58,097 nucleotides of DNA from Pseudomonadota bacterium (GTDB lineage Bacteria; Pseudomonadota; Gammaproteobacteria; Burkholderiales; Burkholderiaceae_C), in assembly GCA_029779845.1 (NCBI GenBank), contig JAKOZT010000156.1, forward strand, positions 1-58,097, read 5' to 3'. The notes under the pieces were generated by a model. It saw only the letters and a list, made by a program, of their open reading frames with translations. It was not told the origin of the DNA and did no database searches. How positions within the stretch are numbered: the stretch's first letter is position 1; each line of letters opens with the position of its first letter. Of the stretch, positions 11,542 through 22,330 are shown piece by piece. A program made the position numbers and the translations under genes.

Positions 11542-12120
11542 ATGAGGCCGCTGCTCGCCGTCGCCTGCCTGCTGCTCGCCGCGCTCGCGCCGGCGCATGC
11601 CAACGACGCGGCCGAGCGCAAGCGCATCGCGCGCGAGCGCGCGCAGGCCGAGGCGCACTTCCGCGCCCAGCGCAACGAATGCCAGCAGCGCTTCGCGGTG
11701 ACCGCCTGCGTCGACGCGGCGCGCGCCGAGCATCGCCAGATCACGCAGCGCCTGCGCCGCGAGGAGGGCGTGCTCGACGAGGCGCAGCGCCGCCAGCGCG
11801 CCGCGGCGCGGCTGGCCGCGATCGAGGAGAAGCAGCGCGCCGAGCGGGAACGCGCCGATGCGCCGCGCGCGCCGCGGGCGGCCGGCGAGGCCGCGCCGCG
11901 CCAGCCCAAGCCGGCGCATCCGCGCGCGGCGCACGAGCCGGCCTCGGCGCCGTCGCCCGCCGAGCGCGCAGCCGAGGAAGCGCGCAAGCGCGAACGCTAC
12001 GAGGCTCATCAACGCGAGGCGCGCGAGCACCGCGAGCAGGCCGAAGCGCGCCGTGTGCAGCGCGACAGGAAAGGCAAGCCGCCGGCCGCGCCGCTGCCCG
12101 ACCCCGCCGCCTCGCGCTGA
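11542..12120 (+). CDS. Hypothetical secreted, highly charged coiled-coil protein
   Basis: A 192-residue protein that I cannot assign to a characterised family. It has a clear signal peptide, MRPLLAVACLLLAALAPAHA, with probable cleavage after residue 20. The mature part is rich in Arg, Glu and Ala, with long runs that should form a coiled coil (about 21-110 and 140-180) split by an Ala/Pro segment. Two cysteines (in NECQQRF and TACVDAAR) lie about 10 residues apart and could form a disulfide in the periplasm. It starts 4 bp after the zapE stop and converges on the phosphatase gene with a 7-bp gap. Similar Arg/Glu-rich periplasmic hypotheticals are common in Burkholderiales; function unknown. 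Confidence 0.8.
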   Translation: MRPLLAVACLLLAALAPAHANDAAERKRIARERAQAEAHFRAQRNECQQRFAVTACVDAARAEHRQITQRLRREEGVLDEAQRRQRAAARLAAIEEKQRAERERADAPRAPRAAGEAAPRQPKPAHPRAAHEPASAPSPAERAAEEARKRERYEAHQREAREHREQAEARRVQRDRKGKPPAAPLPDPAASR

Positions 12121-12127
12121 AAGCGGG

Positions 12128-12895
12128 TCAGCCCAGCGGATCGACGCGGATCAGCGCCAGCGAGAGGTTGTCGCCGCCGCCGCGGGCGCGCTGGCGCGCC
12201 TTGCTGACCAGCATCTCGCTGGCCTCGCGCGGCGGCAGCGCGTGCACGATCGCGCCCAGCTCGCGCGGGGTGAAGTAGTGCCACAGGCCGTCACTGCAGG
12301 CGAGCACGCTGTCGCCGACTTCGAGGCGGTCGATGTGGCCGATGCTGATCGGCGGATCCTGGTGCGTGCCCAGGCAGCCGGTGAGCAGGTTCGACTGCGG
12401 GTGGTTGTTGGCCTCTTCCTCGCTGATCGAGCCCTCGGCGACGAGGCGCTGCACGTAGGAGTGGTCGACCGTGCGCGCCGCCATGTCGGAGCCGCGGAAG
12501 TGGTAGACGCGCGAATCGCCGGCATGTGCGTAGTGGCACTCTCGCGAGGGGCTGATGATGTAGGCGGCCACCGTGCTGTGCGGCTCTTCCTCCGAGGTGA
12601 TCGCGGTCAGCTTGATCATCAGGTGCGCTTCCAGCACCAGCTGCTTGAGCGCCTCGGCGGGGTCGTCGCGGTTGGCGGCGAAGCGCTCGAAGATCTGCTG
12701 CGCGGTCAGGATCACCTGGTCGGCCGCCTTGCGCCCGCCGCTCTTGCCGCCCATGCCGTCGGCCAGCACGGCCATCACGCAGCCGGGCACGCGCTGGTGC
12801 GGGATGATCTGCACCTGGTCCTGCTGGTAGGCCCGGTCGCCGCGGTGGATGCCGGTGGCGGCGGAGAGGCGGTAACCGGCGGTCGTGGTGCTCAT
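12128..12895 (-). CDS. PP2C-family serine/threonine protein phosphatase
   Basis: A 255-residue, soluble PPM/PP2C phosphatase of the bacterial Stp1/PrpC type. The metal-binding and catalytic motifs are all in place: RAYQQDQ with Asp26, ADGMGG (46-50), HAGDSRVY with Asp127, CSDGL with Asp202, and GGDNLSLAL with Asp242. There are no membrane segments or sensor domains. Family members dephosphorylate Ser/Thr phosphoproteins with Mn2+ or Mg2+. There is no protein kinase, FHA-domain gene or type VI secretion cluster in the window, so its kinase partner must be elsewhere. It reads divergently from the YdcH-type gene, with an 82-bp gap that holds a TATAAT. Confidence 0.95.
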   Translation of the reverse strand: MSTTTAGYRLSAATGIHRGDRAYQQDQVQIIPHQRVPGCVMAVLADGMGGKSGGRKAADQVILTAQQIFERFAANRDDPAEALKQLVLEAHLMIKLTAITSEEEPHSTVAAYIISPSRECHYAHAGDSRVYHFRGSDMAARTVDHSYVQRLVAEGSISEEEANNHPQSNLLTGCLGTHQDPPISIGHIDRLEVGDSVLACSDGLWHYFTPRELGAIVHALPPREASEMLVSKARQRARGGGDNLSLALIRVDPLG

Positions 12896-12905
12896 GGCCG
12901 AAAAC

Positions 12906-12911
12906 TATAAT
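12906..12911 (+). promoter_or_regulatory. Probable -10 element for the YdcH-type gene and helicase
   Basis: A perfect TATAAT lies 66 bp before the start of the small gene, in the divergent gap upstream of the PP2C gene. No good -35 is visible at 17 bp. Assigned by consensus only. Confidence 0.45.
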
Positions 12912-12977
12912 CGCTCGTCTGCCCCGCCCCGGGGCGATTTCTGCGACCTAAGGCCCGTTCGGCCCGCTCGCGCGTCG

Positions 12978-13181
12978 ATGGACGACAACCTGCATTCCCT
13001 GCCGCGCCGATTGATCGAGCTGCGCATCGAGCACGCCGACCTCGACGACCTGATCGACCGCGCGACCGCCGAACGCCCCGGCGACGAGTTGACGATGCGC
13101 CGCCTGAAGAAGCGCCGCCTGGCGCTGCGCGACATGATCGCCCGCCTCGAAGCGCAGCTCGAGCCGCCCGAGCCGGCATGA
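12978..13181 (+). CDS. YdcH-family small protein (DUF465)
   Basis: A 67-residue helical protein, MDDNLHSLPRRLIELRIEHA, then DLDDLIDRA and TMRRLKKRRLALRDMIARLE. The pattern L...L..EH..LD..I.......D...++LKK+KL.L+D.I fits the YdcH/SlyX-like DUF465 family of short coiled coils, of unknown function. The start at ATG 12978 gives the family length; codons upstream do not look conserved. Its stop overlaps the helicase start by 4 bp (ATGA), so the two are translationally coupled. Confidence 0.85.
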   Translation: MDDNLHSLPRRLIELRIEHADLDDLIDRATAERPGDELTMRRLKKRRLALRDMIARLEAQLEPPEPA

Positions 13182-15199
13182 CGCCGGACGCCGGGCAGCC
13201 CTTGCACGACCTCGCCGCCGCCTCGCGCCGCGCGCTCGCGGAAGGCGGCGCGCTGGCCCAGGCCGACGAGCGCCACGTCGAGCGCGCCGTGCAGCTGCGC
13301 ATGGCCGAGGCGGTGGCCGAGGCGATCGAATCGCGCGGCGCGCTGGTGGCCGAGGCCGGCACCGGCGTCGGCAAGACCTTCGCCTACCTCGTGCCGACGC
13401 TGCTGTCGGGCGCGCGCGCGCTGGTCAGCACGGCCACCAAGAGCCTGCAGGACCAGCTGTTCCTGCGCGACATCCCGCGCCTGCGCGATGCGCTGCAACT
13501 GCCGGTCGGCATCGCGCTGCTGAAGGGCCGCGCCAGCTACCTGTGCCTGCATCGCCTGAAGCAGGCGCGCCAGTCGGCGACGCTGCCGGACCGCTGGGCG
13601 GTGCGCACGCTGGCCAAGGTGGAGCAATGGTCGCAAGGCACGCGCAGCGGCGACCTCGCCGAGATGGACGGCCTGGACGAACGCAGCAGCGTGATCCCGC
13701 TGGTGACCTCGACGCGCGACAACTGCCTGGGCAGCGAGTGCCCCGACTTCCGCGCCTGCCACGTCGTCAAGGCGCGCCGCGAGGCGATGGCGGCCGACGT
13801 GGTGGTGATCAACCACCACCTGTTCTTCGCCGACCTCGCGCTGCGCGACAGCGGCGTCGCCGAGCTGCTGCCCAGCGTCGAGGTGGCGGTGTTCGACGAG
13901 GCGCACCAGCTGCCCGAGGCCGGGGTGCAGTTCCTCGGCACCACGCTGTCCACCGCGCAGGCGCTCGACTTCTCGCGCGATCTGCTCGGCCTGGGCCTGC
14001 AGCTGGCGCGCGGCCTGGCGAAGTGGCAGGAGCTTTCGGCCGCCGTCGAGAAGGCGGCGCGCGAACTGCGCCTGGCCGCCGCCGGGCCGCTGCGCGAGCT
14101 GCGCGGCACGCTCAAGCTGCGCTGGGACGAGCGCGCGAAGCGCGAGGACTTCCTCGCCGCGCTCGCCGAGCTGGGCCGCGCGGCCGATGCGGCCGGCGAG
14201 GCGCTCGACGGCGTGGCCGAGCTCTCGCCCGATCTCGTGAAGCTCGCCGAGCGCGCCGGCACATTGGCGACGCTCGCCGGCCGCTTCGCCGACGAAGCGG
14301 CCACCGGGCGCGTGCGCTGGATCGACGTCTCGCCGCACCAGGCGCGGCTGGTCGAGTCGCCGCTGGACATCCGCGAGGCGCTCGCCGAGCAGATGGGCGG
14401 CGCGCGCAAGGCCTGGATCTTCACCTCGGCGACGCTGGGCGAGGACGACGCGCTCGCCTGGTTCACCGAGCAGGCCGGCCTCGACAGCCCGGGCGCGGCG
14501 CGCACGCTGCGCGTCGGCAGCCCGTTCGACTACGCGCAGCACGCGCGCCTGTACATCCCCGCCGGCATGCCCAAGCCCAACGAGGCCGCGCACCCGGCGG
14601 CGGTGGCGACGCTCGCCTCGCGCTTCGCGCGGATGCTGGGTGGGCGGACCTTCGTGCTGACCACCACGCTGCGCGCCTTGCAGGCGATCGCCGATCACCT
14701 GCGCGCCGAGTTCGAAGCCGCCGGCGACACGATCCGCGTATTGCAGCAGGGCGAGATGCCCAAGCGCCAGCTGATGCAGCGCTTCCTCGCCGAGCCGCGT
14801 TCGGTGCTGGTGGGCTCGCAGAGCTTCTGGGAAGGCATCGACGTGCCCGGCGACGCGCTGCAATGCGTGCTGATCGACAAGCTGCCGTTCCCGCCGCCCA
14901 ACGATCCGCTGGTGGAAGCGCGCGTCAAGCGCCTCGAAGCGCAGGGCCGCAACGCCTTCGCCGATTACTTCATCGCCGAGGCGGCGGTGTCGCTCAAGCA
15001 GGGCGCGGGCCGGCTGATCCGCAGCGAGACCGATCGCGGCCTGCTGGTGGTGTGTGACCCGCGCATGGCCGGCATGAACTACGGCAAGCGTCTGCGCGAA
15101 GCGCTGCCGCCGATGACGCGGGTGGGCAACGAAGCCGAGGCGACGGCCTGGCTGGAGGAACTGGCGCGCGAACGCGAAGGCGCGAGCGCGTCGTTCTGA
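13178..15199 (+). CDS. ATP-dependent DNA helicase, DinG/YoaA family (XPD-like, Fe-S)
   Basis: A 673-residue superfamily 2 helicase. Walker A is EAGTGVGKTFAYL (GTGVGKT 61-67); the DEAH box is VFDEAHQLPE (240-243). Four cysteines at 123, 183, 188 and 194 (YLCLHR, NCLGSECPDFRAC) form the 4Fe-4S domain diagnostic of XPD/DinG enzymes. Late motifs include LVGSQSFWEGIDVPGD, and QGAGRLIRSETDRG is motif VI. The length fits YoaA/DinG without the N-terminal exonuclease of Gram-positive DinG. Such helicases unwind D-loops, R-loops and replication conflicts 5'-to-3'; YoaA versus DinG cannot be settled by eye. No LexA box was recognised. It converges on bamD with a 4-bp gap. Confidence 0.95.
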   Translation: MTPDAGQPLHDLAAASRRALAEGGALAQADERHVERAVQLRMAEAVAEAIESRGALVAEAGTGVGKTFAYLVPTLLSGARALVSTATKSLQDQLFLRDIPRLRDALQLPVGIALLKGRASYLCLHRLKQARQSATLPDRWAVRTLAKVEQWSQGTRSGDLAEMDGLDERSSVIPLVTSTRDNCLGSECPDFRACHVVKARREAMAADVVVINHHLFFADLALRDSGVAELLPSVEVAVFDEAHQLPEAGVQFLGTTLSTAQALDFSRDLLGLGLQLARGLAKWQELSAAVEKAARELRLAAAGPLRELRGTLKLRWDERAKREDFLAALAELGRAADAAGEALDGVAELSPDLVKLAERAGTLATLAGRFADEAATGRVRWIDVSPHQARLVESPLDIREALAEQMGGARKAWIFTSATLGEDDALAWFTEQAGLDSPGAARTLRVGSPFDYAQHARLYIPAGMPKPNEAAHPAAVATLASRFARMLGGRTFVLTTTLRALQAIADHLRAEFEAAGDTIRVLQQGEMPKRQLMQRFLAEPRSVLVGSQSFWEGIDVPGDALQCVLIDKLPFPPPNDPLVEARVKRLEAQGRNAFADYFIAEAAVSLKQGAGRLIRSETDRGLLVVCDPRMAGMNYGKRLREALPPMTRVGNEAEATAWLEELAREREGASASF

Positions 15200-15203
15200 A
15201 GAC

Positions 15204-16016
15204 CTACCAGATCTTCCACCACGCCTTGTCGGGCGCGTTGCCGCCGTCCACCGCGAAGCGGGTCTGCGGGAAGTTGGTTTCGAGCACGCGCTTCGCGTCG
15301 TCGCGCAGCTCGTTCAGGCCGAGGCGGTCGTAGCTGCGCGTCATGATCGCCAGCGCCTCCTCGGCGGCCGGCGAATGCTGGAACTCCTGCACCGCCTGCT
15401 GCGCGCGGTTCGCCGCGGCCACGTAGGCGCCGCGGCGGAAGTAGTAGCGCGCCACGTGCACCTCGTAGGCCGCCAGCGAGTTGACGATGTAGTTCATGCG
15501 CACCTGTGCGTCCTCGGCGTAGATCGAGCGCGGGAACTGGTCGACCAGCTGCTTGAACGACTGGTAGGAATCGCGCGCCGCCTGCTGGTCGCGCTCGGAC
15601 AGGTCCTGCGCGGCGAACTTGCCGAGGATGCCGAGGTTGTCGTTGAAGTTGACGATGCCCTGCAGGTACAGCGCGTAGTCGAGGCCCGGGCTGGACGGGT
15701 TGAGCTTGATGAAGCGCTCCAGCACCGACAGCGCCTCGGCCTTCTCGTTGCTGCGCCACAGCACGTAGGCGCGCTCGATCTGCGCCTGCTGCGCCAGCGG
15801 CGTGCCGGCGGCGCGGCCTTCGAGGCGCTCGTAGAGCTTGGCGGCCTTGTCGTAGGCGCCCGCCGCGGCTTCGTCCTTGGCCTCTGAATACAATTTCTCC
15901 GGCGTCCAGTTGGCGCTCTCGTCCTTGGGGCCGGAGCCGCAGGCGGCCAGCACCACGGTGGCGGTCGCGAGCGCCGCACGCAGGCCCGACGGGCCGATCC
16001 AGGACATCACATTCAT
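15204..16016 (-). CDS. bamD: Outer membrane protein assembly factor BamD
   Basis: A 270-residue TPR lipoprotein, the essential partner of BamA in the BAM complex that inserts beta-barrels in the outer membrane. The lipobox is VVLAACGSG with Cys26 as lipidation site. The mature protein shows the BamD pattern: PEKLYSEAKDEAAAGAYDKAAKLYERLE, then QAQIERAYVLWRSNEKAEALSVLERFI and DYALYLQGIVNFN, and QFPRSIYAEDAQVRMNYIVN. It is transcribed divergently from rluD across 38 bp, the common proteobacterial arrangement. The window also holds bamA and bamB, but not bamC or bamE. Confidence 0.97.
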   Translation of the reverse strand: MNVMSWIGPSGLRAALATATVVLAACGSGPKDESANWTPEKLYSEAKDEAAAGAYDKAAKLYERLEGRAAGTPLAQQAQIERAYVLWRSNEKAEALSVLERFIKLNPSSPGLDYALYLQGIVNFNDNLGILGKFAAQDLSERDQQAARDSYQSFKQLVDQFPRSIYAEDAQVRMNYIVNSLAAYEVHVARYYFRRGAYVAAANRAQQAVQEFQHSPAAEEALAIMTRSYDRLGLNELRDDAKRVLETNFPQTRFAVDGGNAPDKAWWKIW

Positions 16017-16054
16017 GGGCTGAGGCTCGCGCCGCGCTCACACGCGGACACGTC

Positions 16055-17026
16055 ATGACAGAAGCGCCGGATTATAGGGAGCCGCCCCAGGGCGGCGAGG
16101 CGGAGGGCGAGGGCGACGCGGAGCGCCGCGAGGCTGCCGCCGGCCCCGAGTGGCACGGCCAGCGCCTGGACAAGCTGCTCGTGGCGATCGCGCCCGAGTT
16201 CTCGCGCAGCCACCTGCAAAGCCTGATCGAGCGCGGCCTGGTCCGCATCGACGGCGAGGCGGCGCGCGCCGCCTCGCAGAAGCTGCGCGCCGGGCAGCGC
16301 GTCGCGGTCGAGCTGGTCGGCACCGAGGAGAGCCGCGCCTTCCGGCCCGAGGCGATGGCGCTGGCGGTCGTGCACGAGGATGCGCATGTGCTGGTGCTCG
16401 ACAAGCCGGCCGGGCTGGTGGTGCATCCGGCGGCGGGCCACTGGTCGGGCACGCTGCTCAACGGCCTGCTGGCGCATCACGCCGGCGCCGCCGCGCTGCC
16501 GCGCGCCGGCATCGTGCACCGGCTCGACAAGGACACCTCCGGCCTGATGGTGGTCGCCAAGACGCTGCCTGCGATGACCGCGCTGACGCGCGCCATCGCG
16601 GCGCGCGAGGTGCATCGCCAGTACCTCGCGATCTGCCACGGCGAAGTGGCCGAGGCCGTCTTCAGCGTCGATGCGCCGATCGGCCGCGACCCCAAGTCGC
16701 GCATCCGCATGGCCCAGCTCGGCTCGGGCAAGCCGGCGCGCACCGACGTCGAGCGCGTTGCGGCGCGCGCGGGCTTCAGCGCGCTGCGCTGCACGCTGCA
16801 CAGCGGCCGCACGCACCAGATCCGCGTGCACCTGGCTTCGCGCGGGCATGCGCTGGTGGCCGATGCGCTGTACGGCGGCGCGCCGGCGCTGGGCCTCGCG
16901 CGCCAGGCGCTGCATGCCTTCCGGCTCGGCTTCGTGCATCCGCTGGCCGGCCGGACTCTGCAGTTCGAGGCCGCGCCGCCGGCCGATTTCGCCGCCGCAT
17001 GGCAAGCGGTGACCGCGGCGGCATGA
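16055..17026 (+). CDS. rluD: 23S rRNA pseudouridine synthase RluD
   Basis: A 323-residue enzyme; RluD makes pseudouridines 1911, 1915 and 1917 in helix 69 of 23S rRNA, needed for ribosome assembly. The N-terminal S4 domain covers about 33-95 ([20 protein letters not shown]), and the catalytic motif is [18 protein letters not shown] with Asp158. Further family motifs are [10 protein letters not shown] and [24 protein letters not shown]. An N-terminal acidic stretch of about 30 residues ([18 protein letters not shown]) precedes the S4 domain. There is no alternative start between it and the S4 domain, so ATG 16055 is taken, although no clear ribosome-binding site is visible. Confidence 0.94.
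   Translation: MTEAPDYREPPQGGEAEGEGDAERREAAAGPEWHGQRLDKLLVAIAPEFSRSHLQSLIERGLVRIDGEAARAASQKLRAGQRVAVELVGTEESRAFRPEAMALAVVHEDAHVLVLDKPAGLVVHPAAGHWSGTLLNGLLAHHAGAAALPRAGIVHRLDKDTSGLMVVAKTLPAMTALTRAIAAREVHRQYLAICHGEVAEAVFSVDAPIGRDPKSRIRMAQLGSGKPARTDVERVAARAGFSALRCTLHSGRTHQIRVHLASRGHALVADALYGGAPALGLARQALHAFRLGFVHPLAGRTLQFEAAPPADFAAAWQAVTAAA
16071..16076 (-). promoter_or_regulatory. Probable -10 element of bamD inside the rluD 5' coding region
   Basis: On the minus strand this is TATAAT, 55 bp before the bamD start. It overlaps codons 6-8 of rluD, so the two divergent genes have interleaved control signals. The -35 position (CTCGCC at 17 bp) is poor. Confidence 0.45.
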
Positions 17027-17033
17027 GGGCGGG

Positions 17034-17039
17034 TACAAT
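17034..17039 (+). promoter_or_regulatory. Probable -10 element of scpB-rluB
   Basis: TACAAT in the context GGGTACAATGCGCGC, just after the rluD stop. The same TACAAT word precedes ndk and hisZ in this window. It leaves a leader of about 180 nt before scpB. No strong -35. Confidence 0.45.
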
Positions 17040-17083
17040 GCGCGCCATTGCTCCAGCCCGAACGAGCGAGCCGCCGCCGGAGG

Positions 17084-17210
17084 TTTTCGAGGCGGCCCCT
17101 CCACGATCCGGTTGCCAGCCCGCCTGAGGCGGCCCCACCGAGACGCCTCAGCCCCCGCCGGCGCGATATGCGCGGCCCACTTGCCAGACCGGCCGGTTGC
17201 CCCGGCCGAG
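17084..17210 (+). other. Structured leader upstream of scpB
   Basis: The gap holds an 8-bp inverted repeat CTGAGGCG (17124-17131)/CGCCTCAG (17144-17151) and a 6-bp GGCCGG (17191-17196)/CCGGCC (17202-17207) with loop TTGCC. The word GAGGCGGCCCC occurs twice (near 17089 and 17126). No reading frame of interest and no T-run. It may be a regulatory leader or degenerate intergenic repeat. Confidence 0.45.
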
Positions 17211-17225
17211 GATTTGACAGGATCC

Positions 17226-17980
<755 letters not shown>

Positions 17981-17984
<4 letters not shown>

Positions 17985-19864
17985 ATCTCCCGCCCGAGTC
18001 CCAGCCCGAAGCTCCCGCAGAGGATCTCGCCGCGACGCCCGAGGCCGAAGCGGCCAAGCCGGTACGCCGACGCCGCGCGGCCGCCAAGCCGGCAAGCGCC
18101 GAGGGCGAGGCCGTCGCCGTCGACGGCGCCGAAGCCGTGGCCGACGCGCCCAAGCCGCGGCGCCGCCGCAAGGAGGTGGCCGAGGCGGCACCGCAGGCGG
18201 AGGCGCCCGTCGTGAGCGAAGCGCCGCCCGCGCCGCCGGCGGTGGTCGAACCGCCGCCGCTCGACATTGCGGCCGCGGCCGATGAAGGCGAGGGTGAGCC
18301 AGCCGGCGAAAGCGCCGCGGGCGCGGAAGGCGCTGAGGGCGACGGCCGGCGCCGCAACCGGCGCAACCGGCGCGACCGCCGCCGCGACGAAGGCGGCGAG
18401 GCGCCGACGCCCGAAGCGGCCGCCGCAGCGGCCGGCGAGCGCACCGGCGAGGTGTTCGCCGAGGTGCTGTCGGGCGCCTTCGACGCCGAGGCCGGAGAAG
18501 CCGAGGCAGCGGCTGCGGAGGAATCCGACGAGCCCGTCGCCGAGTCGGCCGAGAGCGCCGAAGCCGAGCCGCACAAGCGCGTGCTCGCGCCCGAGCCCGA
18601 CGCGCCCAAGCTGCAGAAGGTGCTGGCGCAGTCCGGCATCGGCTCGCGCCGCGACATGGAGCAGATGATCGAGGACGGCCGCATCACGGTGAACGGCGAG
18701 CCGGCGCACGTCGGCCAGCGCATCTCGTTCGGCGACCGCATCGCGCTCGACGGCAAGCCGGTCAAGGTGCGCATCCAGCCGCCGCCGGCGCGCGTGATCG
18801 CCTACCACAAGCCGGTCGGCGAAGTCGTCACGCTCGACGATCCGCAGCAGCGCCCGACGGTGTTCCGCCGCCTGCCGCGCCTGCAGCAGGGCAAATGGCA
18901 GTCGGTGGGCCGGCTCGACATCAACACCGAGGGCCTGCTGCTGTTCACCACCTCGGGCGAGCTGGCCAACCAGCTGATGCATCCGCGCTTCGGCGTCGAG
19001 CGCGAATACGCGGTGCGCGTGCTGGGCACGCTCGAGCCGGAAGCGAAAGCCAAGCTGCTCGAAGGCGTGGAGATCGAGGGCCAGAGCGCCGCGTTCCGCT
19101 CCATCGAAGACGGCGGCGGCGAGGGCGTCAACCACTGGTACCGCGTCGTCATCACCGAAGGCCGCAACCGCGAGGTGCGCAAGCTGTTCGACGCGGTCGG
19201 GCTGACGGTCAGCCGGCTGATCCGCATCCGCTACGGCTGCGTGGTGCTGCCGCGCGGCCTGAAGCGCGGCGTGTGGGTCGACCTCGGGCCGGACGACGTG
19301 CGCGCGATCCGGCGCCTGGCCGGCGGCGGCCCGCGCGACGGGCAGCCGCAGCAGCAGCGCGGCGACGAGCGCCGCGACGGCCGCAACAACAAGCAGCGCA
19401 ACGAGCGCGGCGCGCGGCCGAACGATCGCGGCCAGCGCGGATCGCAGCCGCCTCAGCAGCCGCAGGCGCGCGAACGCGAACGCGAGCGCGGCGACTTCGA
19501 GGACGAGGACGGCCTCGACATCGATCCGATGAAGATCCCCAACCCGCTCGAGCAGACCTTCGACAAGCGCTTCGTGCAGAACCCGCGCAGCCGCGTCGGC
19601 GGGCGCGGCTTCGCCTTCGGCGGCGGCGGCTTCGGCGCGGGCGGCAGCGGCCAGCAGCAGCATGGCGGTGGTGGCGGAGGTGGAGGTGGCGGCGGCAACA
19701 AGAAGGGCGGGCCCAAGCAGCCCGACCCGATGCAGACCTCGGTGGGCTACATCGGTGCCGATGCCTTCCATCGCAAGAACCGCGGCGGGCGCAGCGGCGG
19801 CGGCGGTGGGGGCGGTGGAGGCGGCAACTACGGCGGCGGCGGTGGCCGTCGCGGCGGTCGCTGA
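17981..19864 (+). CDS. rluB: 23S rRNA pseudouridine synthase RluB with very long disordered tails
   Basis: A 627-residue protein more than twice the length of E. coli RluB (291). The enzyme core occupies about 205-455: S4 domain [20 protein letters not shown], the catalytic motif [20 protein letters not shown] with Asp313, and [21 protein letters not shown]. The first ~200 residues are low complexity, alternating Ala/Glu-rich acidic blocks with Arg clusters ([18 protein letters not shown]). The last ~170 are Arg/Gln/Gly-rich, with two poly-Gly runs and RGG-like ends. RluB modifies position 2605 of 23S rRNA; the tails may be RNA-binding or simply drift. Start overlaps the scpB stop (ATGA). Confidence 0.93.
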
Positions 19865-19890
19865 AGGCATGCCGCGCGAACGCCGCGGGC

Positions 19891-19896
19891 TACAAT
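19891..19896 (+). promoter_or_regulatory. Probable -10 element of ndk
   Basis: TACAAT in GGGCTACAATCCGCAG, 41 bp before the ndk ATG, directly after the rluB stop. -35 not evident. Confidence 0.5.
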
Positions 19897-19936
19897 CCGC
19901 AGCTTTGCCAAGTCGTTGATTTCAGGAGAAGAATTC

Positions 19937-20362
19937 ATGGCCATCGAACGCACCCTCTCGATCATCAAGCCCGATGCCGTGGCGAAGAACGTCATCGGCC
20001 AGATCTACGCCCGTTTCGAGGGCGCGGGCCTGAAGGTGGTCGCGGCGAGGATGGCGCACCTGTCGCGCGGCGAAGCCGAGCAGTTCTATGCCGTGCACAA
20101 GGCGCGTCCGTTCTTCAAGGACCTGGTGGACTTCATGGTCTCCGGCCCGGTGATGATCCAGGTGCTGCAAGGCGAGAACGCGATCGCCAAGAACCGCGAG
20201 CTGATGGGCGCCACCGACCCGAAGAAGGCCGAGAAGGGCACCATCCGCGCCGACTTCGCCGACAGCATTGACGCCAACGCGGTGCACGGCTCGGACGCGC
20301 CGGAAACCGCCGCCGTGGAAGTGGCCTTCTTCTTCCCCGGCATGAACGTCTACAACCGCTGA
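19937..20362 (+). CDS. ndk: Nucleoside diphosphate kinase
   Basis: A 141-residue NDP kinase, the normal bacterial length. It transfers the gamma phosphate of ATP to NDPs through a phosphohistidine. Visible motifs are [15 protein letters not shown] at the N terminus and [12 protein letters not shown] with the catalytic His117. AGGAG at 19924 is a good ribosome-binding site. It opens the ndk-rlmN-pilW-rodZ-ispG-hisS array, a standard proteobacterial order. Confidence 0.98.
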   Translation: MAIERTLSIIKPDAVAKNVIGQIYARFEGAGLKVVAARMAHLSRGEAEQFYAVHKARPFFKDLVDFMVSGPVMIQVLQGENAIAKNRELMGATDPKKAEKGTIRADFADSIDANAVHGSDAPETAAVEVAFFFPGMNVYNR

Positions 20363-20369
20363 TCGCGTC

Positions 20370-21508
<1,139 letters not shown>

Positions 21509-21512
<4 letters not shown>

Positions 21513-22330
21513 AGGGCATCGCCGCGCTGTGCTGCGCGACCGTGCTGGCAGCACTGGCCACGCTGGCCGGCTGCTCGACCACGAGCACGACCACCACCGG
21601 CCCGATCAACGACGCGCGGCCGACCACGCCGCCGCCGCAAGGCGAGGATGCCGATCCGGATCGCCGCGCGCGCACGCGCCTGGAACTGGCCGCGGCCTAC
21701 TTCGCCAACAACCAGCCCGAGGTGGCCTTGCCCGAGGTGAACCGCGCGATCGCGGCGAACCCGAACCTCGGCCAGGGCTACAACCTGCGCGGCCTGATCA
21801 ACGCGGCGCTGGGCAACGACAACGCCGCCGACGCCGACTTCCGCCGCGCGCTGGCGATCAACCCGCGCGACGCCGACGCGCTGCAGAACTACGGCTGGTA
21901 CCTGTGCCAGCACAACCGCCACGACGAAGCCGCCGCGCAGTTCGCGCTGGCGCTGGCGCTGCCGGCGCGGCGCGACTCGTCGCGCACCTGGCTCGCGCAG
22001 GGCGTGTGCCAGGCGCGCGCCGGCAAGCTCGACGAGGCCGAGAAGTCGCTGCAGCGCTCGTACCAGATGGACCCGAGCAACCCGTCGATCTCGGTCAACC
22101 TCGCCGAGGTGCTGCTGCGCCGCGGCGAGGCGGATCGCGCGCGCTTCCACATCCGGCGCGTCAACGCCAACCCCAACTACGTCAGCGCGCAGACGTTGTG
22201 GCTGGCCGCGCGCATCGAGCGCCGTCTCGGCAACAACGCCGGTGTGAAGGATCTCGGCGAGCAGTTGATCAACCGCTTCCCGGAGACGCGCGAGGCGGTG
22301 GCTTTCCAGCGGGGGCGCTTCGATGAGTGA
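21509..22330 (+). CDS. pilW: Type IV pilus biogenesis/stability lipoprotein PilW (PilF)
   Basis: A 273-residue outer-membrane lipoprotein with TPR repeats; PilW/PilF helps multimerise and localise the secretin PilQ. The lipobox is LATLAGC with Cys22, followed by a Ser/Thr/Pro linker and TPR units from about residue 55, such as [40 protein letters not shown] and [20 protein letters not shown]. The conserved NYGWYLC word is typical of PilW. It lies between rlmN and the rodZ-type gene, as in many beta- and gammaproteobacteria, overlapping both. No other pilus gene is in the window. Confidence 0.93.

Noticed and set aside
18340..18400. Repeated CGCAACCGG units as a regulatory repeat
   Set aside because: They are in frame and code the [12 protein letters not shown] stretch of RluB.
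19600..19864. Poly-Gly runs of rluB as a CRISPR-like or tandem repeat array
   Set aside because: The repeats are short GGC/GGT codons coding Gly with no spacers; they belong to the RluB tail.
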